This document shows, in pieces, positions 5,609 through 7,851 of a stretch of 7,851 nt of DNA; the stretch's first letter is position 1; every line of letters begins with the position of its first letter. The position numbers were made by a program, and so were the translations under genes. The notes below the pieces were generated by a model. It was not told the origin of the DNA. It ran no database searches and saw only the letters and a program-made list of their open reading frames with translations. Where the stretch lies: positions 1-7,851 of the forward strand of contig JBFIJC010000171.1 in NCBI GenBank assembly GCA_041600915.1. The letters run 5' to 3'. The DNA comes from Nitrogeniibacter sp041600915 (GTDB lineage: Bacteria; Pseudomonadota; Gammaproteobacteria; Burkholderiales; Rhodocyclaceae).

Positions 5609-7279
5609 ATGAACCTGATCAAACCTATCCGCCTGGCGCCACTTGCGCTCGCCCTGTCATGCGTCGGCGCAATTGCTGCTGGCGACGCAAAACCCGGTTT
5701 TGACGATCCGGCCAACTGGCCGCAATACCACCGCAGCTCGAACGCCTGGCGCTTCAGCCCGCTGACCGAGATCAACAAGGACAACGTCAAGAAGCTGAAG
5801 GTGGCGTGGATCCATCAACCGGGCAACATCACCCACGGCTTGCAGGCCACGCCTATCGTTCTCGACGGCGTGCTGTACTACATCTCGGCCAACAACAACG
5901 TGTGGGCCGTCGATGCGGCAACCGGCAAAACCCTGTGGCATTTCGAGCCCAAGCTCGATCCAATCTCCAAGCAAGTGTTCTACGCCGCCGCCAGCCGCGG
6001 CGTAACGGTCGGACGCGGAAAGGTCTTCGTTGGCACGCTGGACGGGCGCTTCATGGCGCTGGATCAGAAGACCGGCAAAGAGCTGTGGTCAACTCAACTC
6101 AGTGATCTCAAGACCCAGCACGGCGCGCTGTTCTCGGCACCGCCGCAACTGGCAGGCGACGTCCTGTTTGGCGGCACCACCGGCGGCGATCAGCCGATCT
6201 CTGGCAAGATCTACGCCGTCAATGCCGACACCGGCAAACCCGTATGGACCTTCGAAATCATCAAGGATGACCAAGAGAGCTGGCCGGGCGACTCGGGCAA
6301 ACGGGGCGGCGGCTCAGCCTGGATGCCGGGCACCTACGACGCGCAATCCGACACCATCTTCATCGGCACCTCAAACGCCGCACCAGACTTCTATGGCGTC
6401 GATCGTGTGGGGGATAACAAGTACACCGCCACGCTGCTGGCAATTGACCCGAAGACCGGCAAGCTCAAGTGGCACCGGCAGGAAATCCCGCACGATGTGT
6501 GGGATTTCGACTCGGCCTACGAGGCCTTGGTAGTCAAGAAAGATGGCAAGGACGTGATCGTCCATCTGAACAAGAGCGGCTTCGTGTTCGTGATGGACAA
6601 GGCCGACGGCAAGCTCGAAAACGTCTGGCAGTTCGCCGAGAACATGAACTGGGCCAAAGGCATTGACCCGAAAACTGGCGCCCTGATTGAACCCCGTCGG
6701 CCGCAGCCCGGCAAGCGCGAGCTGCTGTGCCCCAACCTGCTCGGCGCTCGCAGCTGGAACCACGGGGCCTACAACCCCGGCACTGGCCTGTGGTACTCGC
6801 ATGCCATGGAGGTGTGTAACGAAGTGGTCGCCGGCCCGGATGATCCGGCCAGTCTGAAAGCCATCTCCGCGCTGTCGCTCGGCATTGACGAAATCAAGCT
6901 GGTGCCGCCGCCCAACAGCAAGGACCCGTACGGCCGTCTGGATGCGCGCGACCCGCTCACCGGCAAGCTCAAATGGAGCATCCGCTACGATCTTCCGCCG
7001 CTCAGCAGCGTGCTGACCACGGCCGGCGGACTGGTGTTCACCGGCGACATGGAAGGCCACCTTTTTGCCTACGACGCCGACAACGGCAATCAACTGTGGC
7101 AATTCAACGCCGGCTCCGGGGCGCGCGGCGGGCCGGTGAGCTACGCCGTGAATGGCAAGCAATACATTGTCATCCCGACCGGACTGGGCTCCCACGCACC
7201 GGGCTTCCTGGCCGGCGCCTTCCCGCAGATCAAGGATCTGCCGGGCGGCGCAGCGCTGATCGGCTTCACGCTCGAATAA
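5609..7279 (+). CDS. periplasmic PQQ-dependent alcohol dehydrogenase
   Basis: A 556-residue quinoprotein of the methanol/ethanol dehydrogenase beta-propeller family, oxidising an alcohol with pyrroloquinoline quinone and passing electrons to cytochrome c. A signal peptide covers about residues 1-24 (cleavage near AIAA24). At least seven W-docking blade motifs are visible, from AVDAATGKTLW (100-110) to AYDADNGNQLW (487-497). The predicted active-site base is Asp299 in PHDVWDFD; Asn256 in GTSNAAP is a likely metal ligand and Lys322 in NKSGF a PQQ contact. Cys374 and Cys403, 29 apart, fit the conserved structural disulfide. Odd points: the vicinal Cys-Cys pair next to PQQ is missing (Phe124-Tyr125 there), the usual metal-binding Glu appears as Asp194 (GGDQPISG), and Asp301 sits two residues after the catalytic Asp, as in lanthanide-dependent enzymes. 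No heme motif, so it is not a quinohemoprotein. The ATG at 5609 has a GGAGA site; an upstream extension to 5525 lacks one. Confidence 0.92.
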   Translation: MNLIKPIRLAPLALALSCVGAIAAGDAKPGFDDPANWPQYHRSSNAWRFSPLTEINKDNVKKLKVAWIHQPGNITHGLQATPIVLDGVLYYISANNNVWAVDAATGKTLWHFEPKLDPISKQVFYAAASRGVTVGRGKVFVGTLDGRFMALDQKTGKELWSTQLSDLKTQHGALFSAPPQLAGDVLFGGTTGGDQPISGKIYAVNADTGKPVWTFEIIKDDQESWPGDSGKRGGGSAWMPGTYDAQSDTIFIGTSNAAPDFYGVDRVGDNKYTATLLAIDPKTGKLKWHRQEIPHDVWDFDSAYEALVVKKDGKDVIVHLNKSGFVFVMDKADGKLENVWQFAENMNWAKGIDPKTGALIEPRRPQPGKRELLCPNLLGARSWNHGAYNPGTGLWYSHAMEVCNEVVAGPDDPASLKAISALSLGIDEIKLVPPPNSKDPYGRLDARDPLTGKLKWSIRYDLPPLSSVLTTAGGLVFTGDMEGHLFAYDADNGNQLWQFNAGSGARGGPVSYAVNGKQYIVIPTGLGSHAPGFLAGAFPQIKDLPGGAALIGFTLE

Positions 7280-7288
7280 GCCAGGTCC

Positions 7289-7321
7289 GGCCTCACGGGC
7301 GCTTCGGGCGCTCGTGAGGCC
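7289..7321 (+). terminator. strong GC-rich hairpin after the dehydrogenase gene, possible terminator or attenuator
   Basis: GGCCTCACG (7289-7297) pairs perfectly with CGTGAGGCC (7313-7321), and the inner GCGC/GCGC bases extend the stem to about 14 bp with a five-base loop. It begins nine bases after the stop codon. No T-tract follows, so full intrinsic termination is doubtful. Partial termination or mRNA stabilisation would set the ratio of dehydrogenase to cytochrome. Confidence 0.5.
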
Positions 7322-7346
7322 GCGTGCGGTGCCACCTGCCGCACGC
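7322..7346 (+). other. second hairpin directly after the first
   Basis: GCGTGCGG (7322-7329) pairs perfectly with CCGCACGC (7339-7346) around a nine-base loop. It abuts the hairpin at 7289-7321 and ends 31 bases before the cytochrome start. Tandem stems with no T-run suggest an RNA-processing or attenuation element rather than a simple terminator. Confidence 0.45.
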
Positions 7347-7377
7347 CCCATTTCCTGAACACACCATGGAGTTTCCG

Positions 7378-7851
7378 ATGACACCCAACGGCCTATTCCT
7401 CGCCATCGCTCACCTGCCCCGGCGCACGGCCAGGCAGCTGATCCTTCCCCTGCTCCTCAACCTGGGCGCCAGCGCCACATGTTTGGCCGTCGCCCCACCG
7501 GCCGACACCGAGCGCACGCAACTCGTTGCCGGCAAAAGTCGCTTCGACAAACTGTGCGTAAGCTGTCACGGCGCAGAAGGTGCAGGCAAGGACACCTACG
7601 GCCCGGCATTGCAAAATCGCCCGCAGCTCACCGAGTCCCAAATTCGCGAGCGCATCATCAAAGGCAAGCACGGCGACCACGCCATGCCACCGTGGGGCAC
7701 TGTGCTCAATCGCACCGCCATTGAGCAGCTCGTCGCCTACGTCAACGTACTGCGCCAACCGGCAGCCAAACAGGCCGCCAGCACGCTCTCCCCGTTCGAC
7801 CTCAACGATCCGGCACGCATCGAAACCGGGCGCAAGCGCTTCGCGAAAACC
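7378..7851 (+). CDS. periplasmic c-type cytochrome, partial (C-terminus outside window), probably diheme
   Basis: The frame from the ATG at 7378 gives 158 residues and is open at the window end. An N-terminal hydrophobic segment (about residues 20-39, LILPLLLNLGASA) acts as a signal peptide or anchor. A cytochrome c domain follows, with heme motif CVSCH at 60-64 (His64 is the proximal ligand), GAEGAGKDTYGPAL after it, and HAMPPWG with Met103 as the likely distal ligand. The last residues, ETGRKRFAKT, look like the first helix of a second cytochrome domain just before its CxxCH, so a diheme protein is expected. It should accept electrons from the PQQ dehydrogenase encoded upstream. The start at 7378 has GGAG six bases before it; an in-frame ATG at 7366 lacks such a site. 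Confidence 0.88.
   Translation, partial: MTPNGLFLAIAHLPRRTARQLILPLLLNLGASATCLAVAPPADTERTQLVAGKSRFDKLCVSCHGAEGAGKDTYGPALQNRPQLTESQIRERIIKGKHGDHAMPPWGTVLNRTAIEQLVAYVNVLRQPAAKQAASTLSPFDLNDPARIETGRKRFAKT

Noticed and set aside
6371..7384. 337-residue minus-strand frame opposite the PQQ dehydrogenase
   Set aside because: Antisense to a well-supported gene, without family motifs.
7418..7450. Possible twin-arginine (Tat) signal in the cytochrome (PRRTARQLIL)
   Set aside because: c-type cytochromes receive heme after Sec export, and the residues after RR do not match the Tat consensus; treated as a basic n-region.
1..7851. CRISPR arrays, tRNA or rRNA genes, insertion sequences
   Set aside because: No regularly spaced repeats, no tRNA-like or rRNA-like sequence, and no transposase or terminal repeats were seen; the window is well accounted for by metabolic genes.

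Overview
The window is high-GC DNA with codon use and gene types of a Gram-negative proteobacterium. A trimeric porin ending in Phe, a periplasmic PQQ dehydrogenase and c-type cytochrome, and sigma-54-type promoters suggest a respiring betaproteobacterium, perhaps near Azoarcus/Thauera. That placement is inference; no marker gene is present.

Two divergent gene sets flank a 619-bp control region (3680-4298). Leftward (minus strand), a tightly packed operon runs E1-alpha (2669-3679), E1-beta (1601-2635), a stand-alone lipoyl-domain protein (1341-1586), a short E2 acyltransferase catalytic domain (633-1337) and a lipoate-protein ligase family gene that leaves the window at base 1. Gaps shrink from 33 to 14 to 3 bases and end in a one-base TGATG overlap. 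Together these encode a 2-oxo acid/acetoin dehydrogenase-type complex whose E2 is split into separate carrier and catalytic proteins and which has its own lipoylation enzyme. No E3 (dihydrolipoamide dehydrogenase) lies in the window.

Rightward (plus strand) come a porin (4299-5471), a PQQ-dependent alcohol dehydrogenase (5609-7279) and a c-type cytochrome cut by the window end (from 7378). These form an outer membrane/periplasm module: entry of a small substrate, its oxidation, and electron transfer to cytochrome c. Each gap between these genes holds two GC-rich hairpins without a T-tract.

The control region carries one close match to the sigma-54 (-24/-12) promoter in each direction: TGGCAC-N5-TTGC on the minus strand (3769-3784) and TGGCAT-N5-TTGC on the plus strand (4139-4154). 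Repeated TGTCGCA/TGCGACA half-sites upstream of both look like enhancer sites for one bacterial enhancer-binding protein, with an IHF-like site between enhancer and promoter on the porin side. The simplest reading is a co-induced catabolic unit: an alcohol or diol is oxidised in the periplasm to a carbonyl compound, and a product of it is cleaved in the cytoplasm by the thiamine-dependent complex to acyl-CoA. 2,3-butanediol to acetoin is the most natural candidate, but the sequence does not prove the substrate.
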